Assembly: GCF_000971195.1 (NCBI RefSeq)
Contig: NZ_BBLZ01000003.1
Location: 395,642-459,641 of the forward strand
Source of the DNA: Demequina soli
GTDB taxonomy: Bacteria; Actinomycetota; Actinomycetes; Actinomycetales; Demequinaceae
Reading direction: 5' to 3'
DNA length: 64,000 bases
Shown: one piece after another, positions 54,720 to 63,812 of the stretch
Numbering within the stretch: the stretch's first letter is position 1
Layout: every line of letters begins with the position of its first letter
Translations under genes and position numbers: made by a program
The notes under the pieces: model-generated
Database searches by the model: none
Told to the model about the DNA's origin: nothing
What the model saw: only the letters and a program-made list of their open reading frames with translations

Positions 54720-55205
54720 TCAGGCGCGCCCGGTCGCGAGCGCCGCGGAGACCGCGTCGACGACGCCCTCGGGCACGTAGCGGCCGATGGCGCCGCCGTG
54801 GCGCGCGACGTCGCGCACGAGGGACGACGCCACGTGGCTGAGCGCGTTGTCGCCCGTGATGAACACCGTCTCGATGCCGGTGAGCGAGCGGTTCATGAGC
54901 GCCATGGGGCGCTCATAGTCGTAGTCGGAGCCGCCGCGCAGGCCCTTGACGATCACGCCGGCGCTGACGTCGCGGCAGAAGTCGACGAGCAGCCCGTCGA
55001 CGGCGACGACCTCGACGCCGTCGAGCGGCGCGACGGCGCGGGTCGCGAGCGCGACGCGGGTCTCGAGGTCGAGCAGCGGGGTCTTGGTCGAGTTGTGGGC
55101 GACGGCGAGGATCACGCGGGAGAACATCGAGCGGGCGCGCGTCGCGATGTCGACGTGCCCCCACGTCACGGGGTCGAAGGTGCCAGGGAAGACTGCGGTG
55201 GTCAT
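54720..55205 (-). CDS. coaD: Phosphopantetheine adenylyltransferase
   Basis: The 161-residue protein begins MTTAVFPGTFDPVTWGHVDIATRA, with the T/H-x-G-H motif, then VKGLRGGSDYDYE and HVASSLVRDVARHGG. It makes dephospho-CoA. It overlaps rsmD by 4 bp, yet also has a TAGCGT-N6-ATG element in the rsmD 3' end, allowing separate leaderless expression. Confidence 0.97.
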   Translation of the reverse strand: MTTAVFPGTFDPVTWGHVDIATRARSMFSRVILAVAHNSTKTPLLDLETRVALATRAVAPLDGVEVVAVDGLLVDFCRDVSAGVIVKGLRGGSDYDYERPMALMNRSLTGIETVFITGDNALSHVASSLVRDVARHGGAIGRYVPEGVVDAVSAALATGRA

Positions 55206-55795
55206 GCGTCGACGCTACCGCCGTCGGCATTGGCGTCCAACCGGACCGCCGCCGACTCGGCGTAGTGCACGGCCGTCTCCCCGTAGGCCTTCGCGGCGAC
55301 CGGCCGCAGCTGCGCCGGCCACGGCGCCTCGCCCGCCCGCGACGCCCACTCGAGCACCACCATCCCGCCGGGCGCGAGGCGCGTCGCGACGGCCTCGAGC
55401 ACCGCGGCGAGGTCCTCACGGGGGATGTCGTACGGAGGGTCGAGGACGATGACGTCCCACGGCCCCGCCTCGCGCGACAGGAAGGGACGGACCCGCTCCT
55501 TGACCACGCGCGCGCTCGTGCCGGCGGCCAGGTCGCGGACGTTGCCGCGCAGGACCGCCACGGCCCGCGCATCGGCCTCCACCAGGGTCGCGTGGGACGC
55601 GCCGCGGCTCAGCGCCTCGAATCCGAGCGCGCCCGAGCCGGCGAACAGGTCGAGCACGCGGGCCCCCCGCAGCACATCCTGGTGGTCGAGGCGGCTGAAG
55701 ACGGCCTCGCGCACGCGGTCGGTGGTGGGGCGCGTGCCGCGGGGCGGCACCGCGAGGCGTCGGCCACCCCAGCGGCCGGAGATGATCCTGGTCAC
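55202..55795 (-). CDS. rsmD: 16S rRNA (guanine966-N2)-methyltransferase
   Basis: The 197-residue protein starts (GTG) TRIISGRWGGRRLAVPPRGTRPTTDRVREAVFSRLDH, with SAM motif I VLDLFAGSGALGFEALSRG and the N6/N2-methyltransferase motif IVLDPPYD. It methylates 16S rRNA during 30S assembly. The start follows TAGGCT by 6 nt, with no ribosome binding site. It is paired with coaD as in many actinobacteria. Confidence 0.95.
   Translation of the reverse strand: MTRIISGRWGGRRLAVPPRGTRPTTDRVREAVFSRLDHQDVLRGARVLDLFAGSGALGFEALSRGASHATLVEADARAVAVLRGNVRDLAAGTSARVVKERVRPFLSREAGPWDVIVLDPPYDIPREDLAAVLEAVATRLAPGGMVVLEWASRAGEAPWPAQLRPVAAKAYGETAVHYAESAAVRLDANADGGSVDA
55206..55217 (-). promoter_or_regulatory. Leaderless promoter -10 of coaD
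   Basis: TAGCGT-CGACGC-ATG inside the last codons of rsmD, the same hexamer and spacing as at 10194, 21544 and 22082. Confidence 0.45.
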
Positions 55796-55807
55796 GCCCC
55801 CAGCCTA
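55796..55807 (-). promoter_or_regulatory. Leaderless promoter -10 of rsmD
   Basis: TAGGCT-N6-GTG in the 16-bp gap after the epimerase gene. Confidence 0.4.
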
Positions 55808-55811
55808 GGGG

Positions 55812-57056
55812 TCAGGCCTCGACGCGGCGCAGCACCTCCAGGCATGCGCGGGCATTGTGGTACGGACACTTCCAGGGCCCCATCTTGAGGTCGCCGGCAC
55901 CGCCCGTGCGGGGCCGGTTCCGCTCGTCGAGCCGCGCGAACCACTCGCCGTGCTCGCGGTCCACCAGGTAGGTCTCGATGTAGTCCCACGCGCGGATCGC
56001 GGCGCGGCGGTCCTCCGCGCGCCCCCCGAGCTGGAAGGCGTTGAGCCAGCCGACCACGCCCTCGGCCTGCGGCCACCAGTGGCGGTCGCGGTCGGTGGGG
56101 CCGTCGGGGGTGCCCGCGTAGAGCACGGCGCCCTCGGCGTCGACGCCCTCGGTGCGGACGGCCTCCGCGAGCGCGAGGGCCGCCTCGCGCACGCGCCACT
56201 CGAGGTCGGCGTCGTCGACGCCGTGCGCCGCGAGGGCCTCCCACGCGTCCCACAGGAGCCACGAGGTCTCGATGTCGTGGCCGTACGAGACACCGTCGGA
56301 GCACGGGTCCCAGCCCTCGTCGAAGTACAGCGCGCAATGCGTGAACGGCGCGGTCACCACGATGGAGTCGAGCGCGGTGCGCAGCAGCGACTCGAGCGCC
56401 TCGCGGGCGGACAGGTCCGCGGAGGCGCGCAGCAGCTCGGCGAGCGCCTCGAGCATGTGGAGGTTGGTGTTCATCGACTTCGGCACGTCGGGGTCGACCT
56501 CGGACAGCGCGAGCCGGTCCGTGGGCGTCCAGTCCCGCGCGAGCGCCTCGACGTAGCCGCCGTACTCCAGGTCGCGGGCCGTGTCGTCGAGGGTGCCGGC
56601 CAGCCACAGGGCCCGCTCGAGCGCGTCCGCGTCGCCGGTCACGCGCGCCCACGCGGCCAGGCCGTACAGGGTGAACGCCTGCGCGTAGACCTGCTTGCGG
56701 TCGTCCGCGACGGTGCCGTCGGCGGCGAGCGCCCAGTACACGCCTCCGTGGTGCTCGTCCCACATGGGGCCGACGAGGAGGTCGAGGGCGCGCCGCGCGG
56801 TCGCGAGGTGCCGCTCGCGCTCGTCGGGCAGCGCGGCAGCCGCGGACGCGAAGGTCCACAGGATCCGGGCCGCGAGCACCGAGTGGCGCGGCAGGTCGTC
56901 GAGGTAGGACAGGTCGTCGCTCACGCCGCCGCGCAGCGTGCCGTCCTCGGCGAACGCGTGCGACTCCCAGAACGGGAGGATCCCGCGCGACAGCTCGCGC
57001 GCGGCGAGCTCACGCAGGGCGGACAGCTGGCGATCGGAGCGGATGGCTTCGGTCAT
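55812..57056 (-). CDS. AGE-family epimerase, cellobiose 2-epimerase type
   Basis: The product is 414 residues with the (alpha/alpha)6-barrel of the N-acylglucosamine 2-epimerase family. SYGHDIETSWLL, HWWPQAEGVVG and KMGPWKCPYHN match the His-containing catalytic blocks of cellobiose 2-epimerases, which convert cellobiose to glucosyl-mannose. There is no signal peptide, so the enzyme is cytosolic. It is divergent from the secreted GH5 cellulase, and the two probably share the LacI-type operator between them. Specificity (cellobiose or mannobiose) needs assay. Confidence 0.85.
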   Translation of the reverse strand: MTEAIRSDRQLSALRELAARELSRGILPFWESHAFAEDGTLRGGVSDDLSYLDDLPRHSVLAARILWTFASAAAALPDERERHLATARRALDLLVGPMWDEHHGGVYWALAADGTVADDRKQVYAQAFTLYGLAAWARVTGDADALERALWLAGTLDDTARDLEYGGYVEALARDWTPTDRLALSEVDPDVPKSMNTNLHMLEALAELLRASADLSAREALESLLRTALDSIVVTAPFTHCALYFDEGWDPCSDGVSYGHDIETSWLLWDAWEALAAHGVDDADLEWRVREAALALAEAVRTEGVDAEGAVLYAGTPDGPTDRDRHWWPQAEGVVGWLNAFQLGGRAEDRRAAIRAWDYIETYLVDREHGEWFARLDERNRPRTGGAGDLKMGPWKCPYHNARACLEVLRRVEA

Positions 57057-57080
57057 GACTACGAATGTAAACGCTCACAT
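57057..57080. promoter_or_regulatory. Promoter and LacI-type operator between the epimerase and cellulase genes
   Basis: ATGTAAACGCTCACAT (57065-57080) is a 16-bp palindrome with two mismatched pairs and a central CG step, typical of LacI-family sites. It overlaps TACATT (57069-57064), the -10 lying 7 nt before the epimerase ATG, and is 57 bp before the cellulase GTG. Confidence 0.5.
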
Positions 57081-57136
57081 GGGGGACCTCATGCACCTGC
57101 CGATATCCCGGTGGACCCCGAGGGAAGGGACGGCGC

Positions 57137-58951
57137 GTGGACGTGAGGACGCTGGTCGAGCGCGTGCCGGGCGGGCTGCGCGCCGCCGCGGCCGCCGTCG
57201 GGATCGTCGCGGCGAGCGTGGGCGGCGTGCTCTCCGTCTCGGCGCTCGCGCGGGACGATGCGCCGGCCCCGACCCCGACCGCCTCGCCTTCCGCCGCGGC
57301 GCGGGCCGTCACCCCGTCGCCGAGCACGACCCCGAGCGCGACGCCGTCGCCGTCCACCACGGTCCGCGCCGAGGAGCCGGCGTGCACGGCCGCGCTCGAC
57401 ATCCGCGACGCGTGGGAGGGCGGCTACACCGCGACGATCACGGTGACGGCCGCCGTCGCGCTCGACACGTGGACCGTGTCCGTCGACGTGGGCTCCTCGG
57501 TGGTGTCGGGCGCGTGGAACACGACCCTGGCGGCGGGCGACACCGGGCGCATGACCGCGGGTCCGGTCGACTGGAACGGCGCCCTCGCGGCCGGGACCTC
57601 CACCGAGGTCGGGTTCACCGCGGACGGCGGCGCCCCCGCGGCGGCGGACCTGCCCTGCACGGGCGGGGCCGAGGCGACGGCGAGCCCCGCGCCCGCCGCG
57701 ACCGGCGCATCGTCCCCCGCGGCGGTCGCCCCCGCCGCGGCAGGCGACGGCGACGACTGGCTGCGCGCGGACGGCGCGCGCATCGTCGACCTCGAGGGTC
57801 ACGACGTGAGGATGACCGGCGCGAGCTGGTTCGGCTTCAACACCTCCGCGCGCGTGCTGCATGGGCTGTGGACCGCGGACATGGACGCCGTGCTCGACCA
57901 GGTGGCGCGGCGCGGCATCAACACGCTGCGCGTGCCCGTCTCGACCGAGCTGCTGCTCGAGTGGAGGGCCGGACGCGCGACCATCTCCGGGAGCGTCAAC
58001 CAGGCCGGGCCGCAGGCGGGCATGACGACGCTCGAGGTGTTCGACGCCTTCCTCGCGGGCTGCAAGGCGCGTGGCGTCAAGGTGATCCTGGACGTCCACT
58101 CGGCGCTGGCCGACGACAACGGCCACATGGCGCCGATGTGGTTCGCGGGCGCGGTGACCTCCGCGGACTTCGTGGACGCCTGGGAGTGGGTCGCCCGGCG
58201 CTACCGGGAGGACGACACGATCGTCGCGTTCGACCTCGAGAACGAGCCGCACGGCAAGGCCGGCGAGAGCCCGCGCGCCACCTGGGGCGGCGGGACGGCG
58301 TCCGGGGACTGGCGGGCGGTGGCACAGGACCTGGCGCTGCGGATCCTCGCGATCCACCCGAATGTGCTGGTGCTGGTCGAGGGCGTCGAGTCCTACCCCC
58401 GGGCGGGCGGGTCGTGGGCCTCCACCGATCCGGCGGACTACGACACCACGTGGTGGGGCGGGAACCTGCGCGGCGCCGCCGAGCACCCCGTGGACCTGGG
58501 CCGCTTCCAGGACCGGCTGGTGTACTCGCCGCACGAGTACGGGCCGCTGGTGTACGAGCAGCCGTGGTTCCGATCCGCGTTCAGCAGGGACTCGCTCGAG
58601 CGGGACGTGTGGGAGCCCCACTGGCTCTACCTCGACTCCGAGGGCATCGCCCCCGTGCTGATCGGCGAGTGGGGCGGTCGGCTCGGGCAGGACGAGCGTC
58701 AGGACCGCTGGATGACGGCGGTGCGCGACCTCATCGTCGAGCGCGGCCTCAGCCACACGTTCTGGTGCGTCAATCCCAACTCAAGCGACACCGGCGGGCT
58801 CCTGCTCGACGACTGGGCGACGTGGGACGAGGACAAGTACGCGCTGCTCGAGCCGGCGCTGTGGCAGGACGATGCGGGGCGCTTCGTCTCGCTCGACCAC
58901 GAGGTGCCGCTGCCGGGCGGCATCACGGTGGCGCAGTACTACGCGGGCTGA
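57137..58951 (+). CDS. Secreted GH5 endoglucanase with N-terminal CBM2-like domain
   Basis: The product is 604 residues. A signal/anchor segment (about 13-40) is followed by a Thr/Ser/Pro linker. A CBM2-like domain (about 83-177) has Cys at both ends, and an Ala/Ser linker leads into a GH5 barrel (about 205-590). The acid/base Glu370 lies in DLENEPHG and the nucleophile Glu511 in LIGEWGG. DVHSAL and SPHEYGPL are further GH5 landmarks. The GTG start has GGGAAGGGAC upstream. It cleaves cellulose or a related beta-glucan outside the cell. The epimerase and cytosolic GH3 enzyme would use the oligosaccharides. Confidence 0.92.
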   Translation: MDVRTLVERVPGGLRAAAAAVGIVAASVGGVLSVSALARDDAPAPTPTASPSAAARAVTPSPSTTPSATPSPSTTVRAEEPACTAALDIRDAWEGGYTATITVTAAVALDTWTVSVDVGSSVVSGAWNTTLAAGDTGRMTAGPVDWNGALAAGTSTEVGFTADGGAPAAADLPCTGGAEATASPAPAATGASSPAAVAPAAAGDGDDWLRADGARIVDLEGHDVRMTGASWFGFNTSARVLHGLWTADMDAVLDQVARRGINTLRVPVSTELLLEWRAGRATISGSVNQAGPQAGMTTLEVFDAFLAGCKARGVKVILDVHSALADDNGHMAPMWFAGAVTSADFVDAWEWVARRYREDDTIVAFDLENEPHGKAGESPRATWGGGTASGDWRAVAQDLALRILAIHPNVLVLVEGVESYPRAGGSWASTDPADYDTTWWGGNLRGAAEHPVDLGRFQDRLVYSPHEYGPLVYEQPWFRSAFSRDSLERDVWEPHWLYLDSEGIAPVLIGEWGGRLGQDERQDRWMTAVRDLIVERGLSHTFWCVNPNSSDTGGLLLDDWATWDEDKYALLEPALWQDDAGRFVSLDHEVPLPGGITVAQYYAG

Positions 58952-59493
58952 GCACCGAACGGCGCAAGGATCTCGCGCAGCAGCGCCGCGGCCGCGGCCT
59001 GGATCCCGGGCGCCTCCGACTCGCGAGGGCCCGCGACGTCGAGCACCGGCGGCGTGCCCGGCGCCTCCCGCAGCGCCCCTACCAGGACCTGGCGCGCGGC
59101 GCCCGCGAGCCACAAGGGCCGCGCGACGTCGATCGGCAGGATGTGCACCGGCCGCCCCTCCTCGTGCGCCGCGCGCAGCGTCTCGCGCGTGCCCGGCGAC
59201 GAGGCGCCCGCGACCTCGACGACGAGCACCGCACCCGCCTCGCGCACATTGAGCCGCGTGCGGGTCGCGGGGTCGGTCGACACCGTCGCCGTCAGTCCCG
59301 GGAACCGTCTCCGCAGGCCGGGAGGCTCCTGCATGTCCTCGGCCCAGCCGCCCGCGGGGCACCAGCCGCCGTACGGGATCCCCAGCCCGACCGCGACCTC
59401 GAGCGCGGCGCGATCCACCCCGCTCTGCCCGCCGGAGACGAGGCGCAGCCCGCGCGCGACGTCGCCCCGCCGCACGCGATGAGGAGGCCGCAT
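58939..59493 (-). CDS. Putative molybdenum carrier-family protein
   Basis: The 184-residue protein carries LVSGGQSGVDRAALEVAVGLGIPYGGWCPAGGWAEDM, the signature of the molybdenum cofactor carrier-like family (Rossmann fold, related to LOG-type proteins), and TRLNVREAGAVLVVE. Cofactor binding here is not shown, and no molybdenum genes are nearby. The start lies 7 nt after TAAGGT without a ribosome binding site. The 3' end overlaps the cellulase gene by 13 bp. Confidence 0.8.
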   Translation of the reverse strand: MRPPHRVRRGDVARGLRLVSGGQSGVDRAALEVAVGLGIPYGGWCPAGGWAEDMQEPPGLRRRFPGLTATVSTDPATRTRLNVREAGAVLVVEVAGASSPGTRETLRAAHEEGRPVHILPIDVARPLWLAGAARQVLVGALREAPGTPPVLDVAGPRESEAPGIQAAAAALLREILAPFGAQPA

Positions 59494-59506
59494 ACCAGCG
59501 ACCTTA
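59494..59506 (-). promoter_or_regulatory. Leaderless promoter -10 of the carrier-family gene
   Basis: TAAGGT-N7-ATG between the recG stop and this gene. Confidence 0.35.
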
Positions 59507-59511
59507 GGCGG

Positions 59512-61752
59512 TCACGAGCGCGCGAGGAAGTCCTCCCGCTCCTCGCCCAGCTGGGCCGCGATGGCGTCCGCGAGCGCGGGGCATCCCTCGAGGGCGGGGT
59601 CGCTCGCGACGAGGGCCGAGGCCTCCTCGCGGGCCTCCTCGATGACCCGGGCGTCGCGCACGACGCGCAGCAGCCGCAGCGAGTTGCGTCCGCCGGACTG
59701 CGCGGCGCCGAGCACGTCGCCCTCGCGGCGCAGCTCGAGGTCCTTCTCGGCGAGCTCGAAGCCGTCGGTGGTGGCGGCCAGCGCGGCGAGCCGCTCGTGC
59801 GCGACGGTGCCGTCCTCGGCGTGGGACACGAGCAGGCAGATGCTCGCCTTGTCGCCGCGGCCGACGCGGCCGCGCAGCTGGTGGAGCTGGGAGATGCCGA
59901 AGTGCTGGGCGTCGAGGATCACCATCACGGTCGCCTCAGGCACGTCGACGCCGACCTCGATCACGGTCGTCGCGACGAGCACGGGCGACGTGCCGGAGGC
60001 GAAGCGCGCCATGGCCGCGTCCTTGTCCTCCGGCGCGAGCCGGCCGTGCATCACCTCGACCCCGACGCCGGCGAGCGCCGGGGTGGCGCGCAGCAGCTCG
60101 GCGACCTCCGTCACCGCGGCCAGCGGCGGACGGTCCGCGGGGGCCTCCCCCGCATCGTCCAACGCGTCGAGCGGCGGCTCCTCGGCCTCCTCCTCGGCAT
60201 CGCCGTCGATGCGCGGGCACACGATGTACGCGCGGCCGCCGCGGTCGACCTCCTCGCGCACGCGTGACCACACGCGCTGCACCCACGCCTCGTTGCCGGC
60301 GGGCACGAGGTGCGTGGCGGTCTGCTGGCGTCCCGCGGGCCTGTCGCTCAGCACCGAGGTCTCGAGGTCGCCGAAGACGGTCATCGCGACCGTGCGCGGG
60401 ATCGGGGTCGCCGTCATCACGAGCGTGTGCGGCACGCGTGCGGCCCGGGCGCGGAGCGCGTCACGCTGCTCGACGCCGAACCGGTGCTGCTCGTCGACCA
60501 CCACGAGACCGAGGTCCGCGAACTGCACCGTCTCGCTCAGCAGCGCGTGCGTGCCCACGACGATCCCCGCGGCGCCGGAGGCGGCCTCGGCGAGCGCCGC
60601 GCGGCGCTCGCGCGAGCCCTGGGAGCCGGTGAGCAGCACCACGCGGGTCGCGTCGTCGGCGGCGGTCAGCATGCCGCCCTCCGCGAGCGGGCCCAGGAGG
60701 GCGCGCAGCGAGCGGGCGTGCTGGGCGGCGAGCACCTCGGTGGGCGCGAGGAGCGCGGCCTGGCCGCCGGCGTCGACCACCTGGAGCATGGCGCGCAGCG
60801 CGACCACGGTCTTGCCGGCGCCCACGTCGCCCTGGAGCACGCGCAGCATCGGGGTGTCGCGCGCGAGGTCCGCGGCGATCGTGTCGCCCACCTCGCGCTG
60901 GCCCGCGGTGAGGTCGTACGGCAGGCGGGCGTCGAGCGCGTCGACGAGCCCGCCGGGGCGGGCGGGCCTCGCGGTGGCGGCCAGCGCATCGTGATCCGCG
61001 CGGCGGCGCGCCAGCGCGGTCTGCAGCACGAGCGCCTCCTCGAAGCGCAGCCTCTCGCGGCCGCGACGGTGGTCGGCCTCGGTCTCGGGCGCGTGGACCA
61101 GGCGCAGCGCCTCGAGCAGCGTGGGCAGACCGCGGCGCTCGCGGAGCTCCGCAGGGACGGGGTCGGGGACGTCGGCCTCGGTCAGCGGGTCGAGCACCGC
61201 ACGCACGGCTCGGCCGATGCGCCACGTGGGGACCGATGCGGCGGCCGGGTACAGCGGGATCGGGCGGGAGGCCTCGGCCATCGCCTCACCCTCGTCGGCC
61301 GCGTCGACGCCGACGAGGATGTAGTCCGGGTGGGTGAGCTGCCGCCGGCCGCGATAGTCGCCGACGGTGCCGGTGAACAGGCCGCGGCGCCCCGGTCGGA
61401 GCTTGTCCTCGTGCATGCGCAGGACGCCGGCACGCTTGGCGAAGAAGGTGAGCTGCAGGCTGTCGCGGCCGTCCGTCACGATCGCCTCGAGCATCGCGCC
61501 GCCGCGCGAGCGCATCTGGCGCACGGTGGCGGTGCGGACCTTCGCCATCACGGTCACATGCTCGCCCACGCGCAGCTCCGCGAGCGCCGTCAGCTCGCCG
61601 GGCGCGCCGTAGCGGCGAGGGTAGTGGCGGAGCAGGTCGCCGACGGTGACGAGGCCGAGCTTCTCGAGCGAGCCCGCGGTGCGCGCGCCGAGGACCTTCT
61701 CGAGCGGCTCGTCGAGGCGGCCCGCGGGCGGCCGGTCGCGCGCCGCGCTCAC
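59512..61752 (-). CDS. recG: ATP-dependent DNA helicase RecG
   Basis: The 746-residue protein has an N-terminal wedge/OB domain (LEKVLGARTAGSLEKLGLVTVGDLLRHYPRRY, HVTVMAKV), Walker A in LQGDVGAGKTVVALRAML, DEQHRFGVEQR (motif II), TATPIPRT and the C-terminal GRVGRGDKASICLL block. It remodels stalled forks and Holliday junctions. An acidic insertion (about residues 525-545) is unusual and holds one copy of the GGACGATGCG word. The GTG start overlaps the upstream DAK-domain gene (GTGA). Confidence 0.96.
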   Translation of the reverse strand: MSAARDRPPAGRLDEPLEKVLGARTAGSLEKLGLVTVGDLLRHYPRRYGAPGELTALAELRVGEHVTVMAKVRTATVRQMRSRGGAMLEAIVTDGRDSLQLTFFAKRAGVLRMHEDKLRPGRRGLFTGTVGDYRGRRQLTHPDYILVGVDAADEGEAMAEASRPIPLYPAAASVPTWRIGRAVRAVLDPLTEADVPDPVPAELRERRGLPTLLEALRLVHAPETEADHRRGRERLRFEEALVLQTALARRRADHDALAATARPARPGGLVDALDARLPYDLTAGQREVGDTIAADLARDTPMLRVLQGDVGAGKTVVALRAMLQVVDAGGQAALLAPTEVLAAQHARSLRALLGPLAEGGMLTAADDATRVVLLTGSQGSRERRAALAEAASGAAGIVVGTHALLSETVQFADLGLVVVDEQHRFGVEQRDALRARAARVPHTLVMTATPIPRTVAMTVFGDLETSVLSDRPAGRQQTATHLVPAGNEAWVQRVWSRVREEVDRGGRAYIVCPRIDGDAEEEAEEPPLDALDDAGEAPADRPPLAAVTEVAELLRATPALAGVGVEVMHGRLAPEDKDAAMARFASGTSPVLVATTVIEVGVDVPEATVMVILDAQHFGISQLHQLRGRVGRGDKASICLLVSHAEDGTVAHERLAALAATTDGFELAEKDLELRREGDVLGAAQSGGRNSLRLLRVVRDARVIEEAREEASALVASDPALEGCPALADAIAAQLGEEREDFLARS

Positions 61753-63263
61753 GCGGGCACCGACTCGACGCCGATGAGGATGGGCGGCCACTCCTGACCG
61801 CCGCGGTAGACGGCGACCTCGGCGCCGGGCGCGCGCGCCTCGACCGACGCGCAGGCCTCGTCGGCGATCCCGGTCGCGACGCCGCGCGCGAGGACGAGCG
61901 TCACGACGTCGGTGGACGGCCCCACGAGCCGGTCCAGGTCCTCGTCGAGCGCGTCGCCCGTGCTCTCGCCGACCGCGGTGGACGCCACCGCGTCCCGCAT
62001 CAGCCCCGCGACGTCCTCGCCCGGCGTGGCGAGCGCGGAGGCGGCGACGGCGGCCACGACGTGCGCCTCGTGGGAGGCGTCGATGAGCACGAGGTCGGGC
62101 TTGCCGCGGCGGTCCGCGAGCTCGCGCGCGGTGGCGAGCAGGGCGGGATCCCCCGCGACGACGATGGCCTCGGCACCGGAGGCGTCCCGCACGGCTCGGC
62201 GCAGGTCGCGCTTGCGCATCGCGGTCGGGTCGGGCACCACGAGCACGACGGCTCCCGCGTCCGCGAGCGGCTCGGCGAGCCCGGGGCACGTGGTGAGCGC
62301 GACCACGCCGGTCGCGGCGCGGTCCTGGAGCATGCTCATCGCGATCGAGCGCACCACGATCTGGTGGGCCTCGACGTCCTCGGCGACCGCGACCGCCCGG
62401 TCGGGATGGTCGGTGTGGACGTGGGCGTGCAGCAGGCCGTGGCCCGTGGTGACGGTGACGGAGTCGCCGACCTCCCCGAGCCGCGCGACCATGGGAGCCC
62501 GCGCGTCCTCGTCGCGATCCGCGACGAACATCACCTCGTAGGCGCCGCCGTGCGGGTCGCCATGACCGGGATGGCCCGGCTGGACCGTGTGGCGGCCGCG
62601 GCCGGGCACGCCCCACGCGACCTCGGGGTGGTCGACCAGCGCGCCCTTGCCGGCGATGGTCTCGGCGAGCATCTCGAGCTGCAGCACGAGCGCCGCCGCC
62701 CCCGCGTCGACCACGCCCTCGGCACGCGCGCTGGGCAGCTGGTCGGTGGTGCGGGCCAGCGCGCCGCGCGCGCCGTCGACGGCCGCGACGATGGTCTCCT
62801 CGCGGGTGCCGCGCCGCGCGGAGACCTCGGCCGCCGCGCCCGCCGCGGCGCGCGACACGGTGAGGATGGTGCCCTCGACGGGCGTGCCGACCGCCGCGTA
62901 GGCCGCCTCCGAGGCGCGCGCGAGCGCGATCGCGAGGCCCTCGGTGCCCACGCTCTCGAGACCGCCGTGCGCGTCGATCACCCGCAGCAGCGCGCTGAGG
63001 TACTGGCTGACGATCACCCCGGAGTTGCCGCGCGCCCCCATGAGCGCGCCGCGCGCGAACGCGGCGGCCACGTCGCGATGCGAGGCGTCCGCGGGAAGGC
63101 GCGCGATGGCGCGGTTGCCCTCCTGAAGGGTGAGGTAGACGTTGGTGCCGGTGTCGGAGTCCGCCACCGGGAAGACGTTGATCGCGTCGAGCCGACCGCG
63201 ATCGCGGCGCACGGCGTCGAGCCCGGACCCGAGCCAGCGGCGCAGGGCATGCGCTTCGCTCAC
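61749..63263 (-). CDS. DAK2-domain fatty-acid kinase-like protein (FakA/YloV)
   Basis: The product is 504 residues. The N-terminal DhaL domain has NVFPVADSDTGTNVYLTL, with the Mg-ATP Asp residues, and GARGNSGVIVSQYLSALL. A C-terminal FakA-like domain follows (GLLHAHVHTDHPDRAV, then a DegV-like fold). With a FakB partner such proteins phosphorylate fatty acids for phospholipid synthesis. No FakB is in this window. GGAGGT is 7 nt before the GTG start. The pairing with recG and the divergent rpmB is the usual actinobacterial order. Confidence 0.9.
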   Translation of the reverse strand: MSEAHALRRWLGSGLDAVRRDRGRLDAINVFPVADSDTGTNVYLTLQEGNRAIARLPADASHRDVAAAFARGALMGARGNSGVIVSQYLSALLRVIDAHGGLESVGTEGLAIALARASEAAYAAVGTPVEGTILTVSRAAAGAAAEVSARRGTREETIVAAVDGARGALARTTDQLPSARAEGVVDAGAAALVLQLEMLAETIAGKGALVDHPEVAWGVPGRGRHTVQPGHPGHGDPHGGAYEVMFVADRDEDARAPMVARLGEVGDSVTVTTGHGLLHAHVHTDHPDRAVAVAEDVEAHQIVVRSIAMSMLQDRAATGVVALTTCPGLAEPLADAGAVVLVVPDPTAMRKRDLRRAVRDASGAEAIVVAGDPALLATARELADRRGKPDLVLIDASHEAHVVAAVAASALATPGEDVAGLMRDAVASTAVGESTGDALDEDLDRLVGPSTDVVTLVLARGVATGIADEACASVEARAPGAEVAVYRGGQEWPPILIGVESVPA

Positions 63264-63375
63264 GGGTCTCACCTCCGGCACTGGATCGGCGCGGGGTCGC
63301 CGCCCGCGTACTATCGTGGCACGGCCCGCCGACAGCGCGGGCACCCCGCCCGACGGCGCCTCGCGTGTCCCGGGT

Positions 63376-63405
63376 TTGCCGCATGAGGGATATCTCGGTT
63401 ACCCT
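63376..63405 (+). promoter_or_regulatory. Promoter of rpmB
   Basis: TTGCCG (63376-63381), an 18-bp spacer and TACCCT (63400-63405), about 80 bp before the rpmB start. Confidence 0.5.
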
Positions 63406-63485
63406 AGTGCGGTTGCCCGAGCACCCGGGCCCCCAATCTTTGTGGATCGAGCCGTCGGTCCGCGCCGGAAACTAGGAGAACTATC

Positions 63486-63677
63486 GTGGCAGCTAACTGC
63501 GACGTCTGCGCCAAGGGCCCGTCCTTCGGCCACAGCATCTCGCACTCGCACCGCCGCACGAAGCGCCGCTGGAACCCGAACATCCAGCGCGTCCGTGCCG
63601 TGGTCGCGGGCACCCCCAAGCGTCTCAACGTGTGCACCTCGTGCCTCAAGGCCGGCAAGGTCCAGCGCGCCATCTGA
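63486..63677 (+). CDS. rpmB: 50S ribosomal protein bL28 (zinc form)
   Basis: The 63-residue protein begins [37 protein letters not shown] and ends [10 protein letters not shown]. The two C-x2-C pairs make it the zinc-containing (C+) paralog type. AGGAG is 6 nt before the GTG start. Confidence 0.97.
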   Translation: MAANCDVCAKGPSFGHSISHSHRRTKRRWNPNIQRVRAVVAGTPKRLNVCTSCLKAGKVQRAI

Positions 63678-63730
63678 TGGTTGCGCGCTCACGCGCGCTC
63701 CGGCGCGGCTGACAGCCGCCTCACCCTGAG

Positions 63731-63762
63731 AACGGACGTCCACCTGGTGGGCGTCCGTTTTC
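63731..63762 (+). terminator. Terminator after rpmB
   Basis: AACGGACG/CGTCCGTT arms with an inner CCA/TGG, followed by TTTTCG, 54 bp after the rpmB stop. Confidence 0.7.
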
Positions 63763-63800
63763 GCATGCCCCGACGCCGTCGGGGGGACGATGCGCGGGCC

Positions 63801-63812
63801 TAGCCTGGAGGC
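63801..63812 (+). promoter_or_regulatory. Leaderless promoter -10 of the last gene
   Basis: TAGCCT-GGAGGC-GTG. The GGAGG here is too close (1 nt) to act as an ordinary ribosome binding site. A copy of GGACGATGCG ends 7 bp upstream of the hexamer. Confidence 0.4.
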
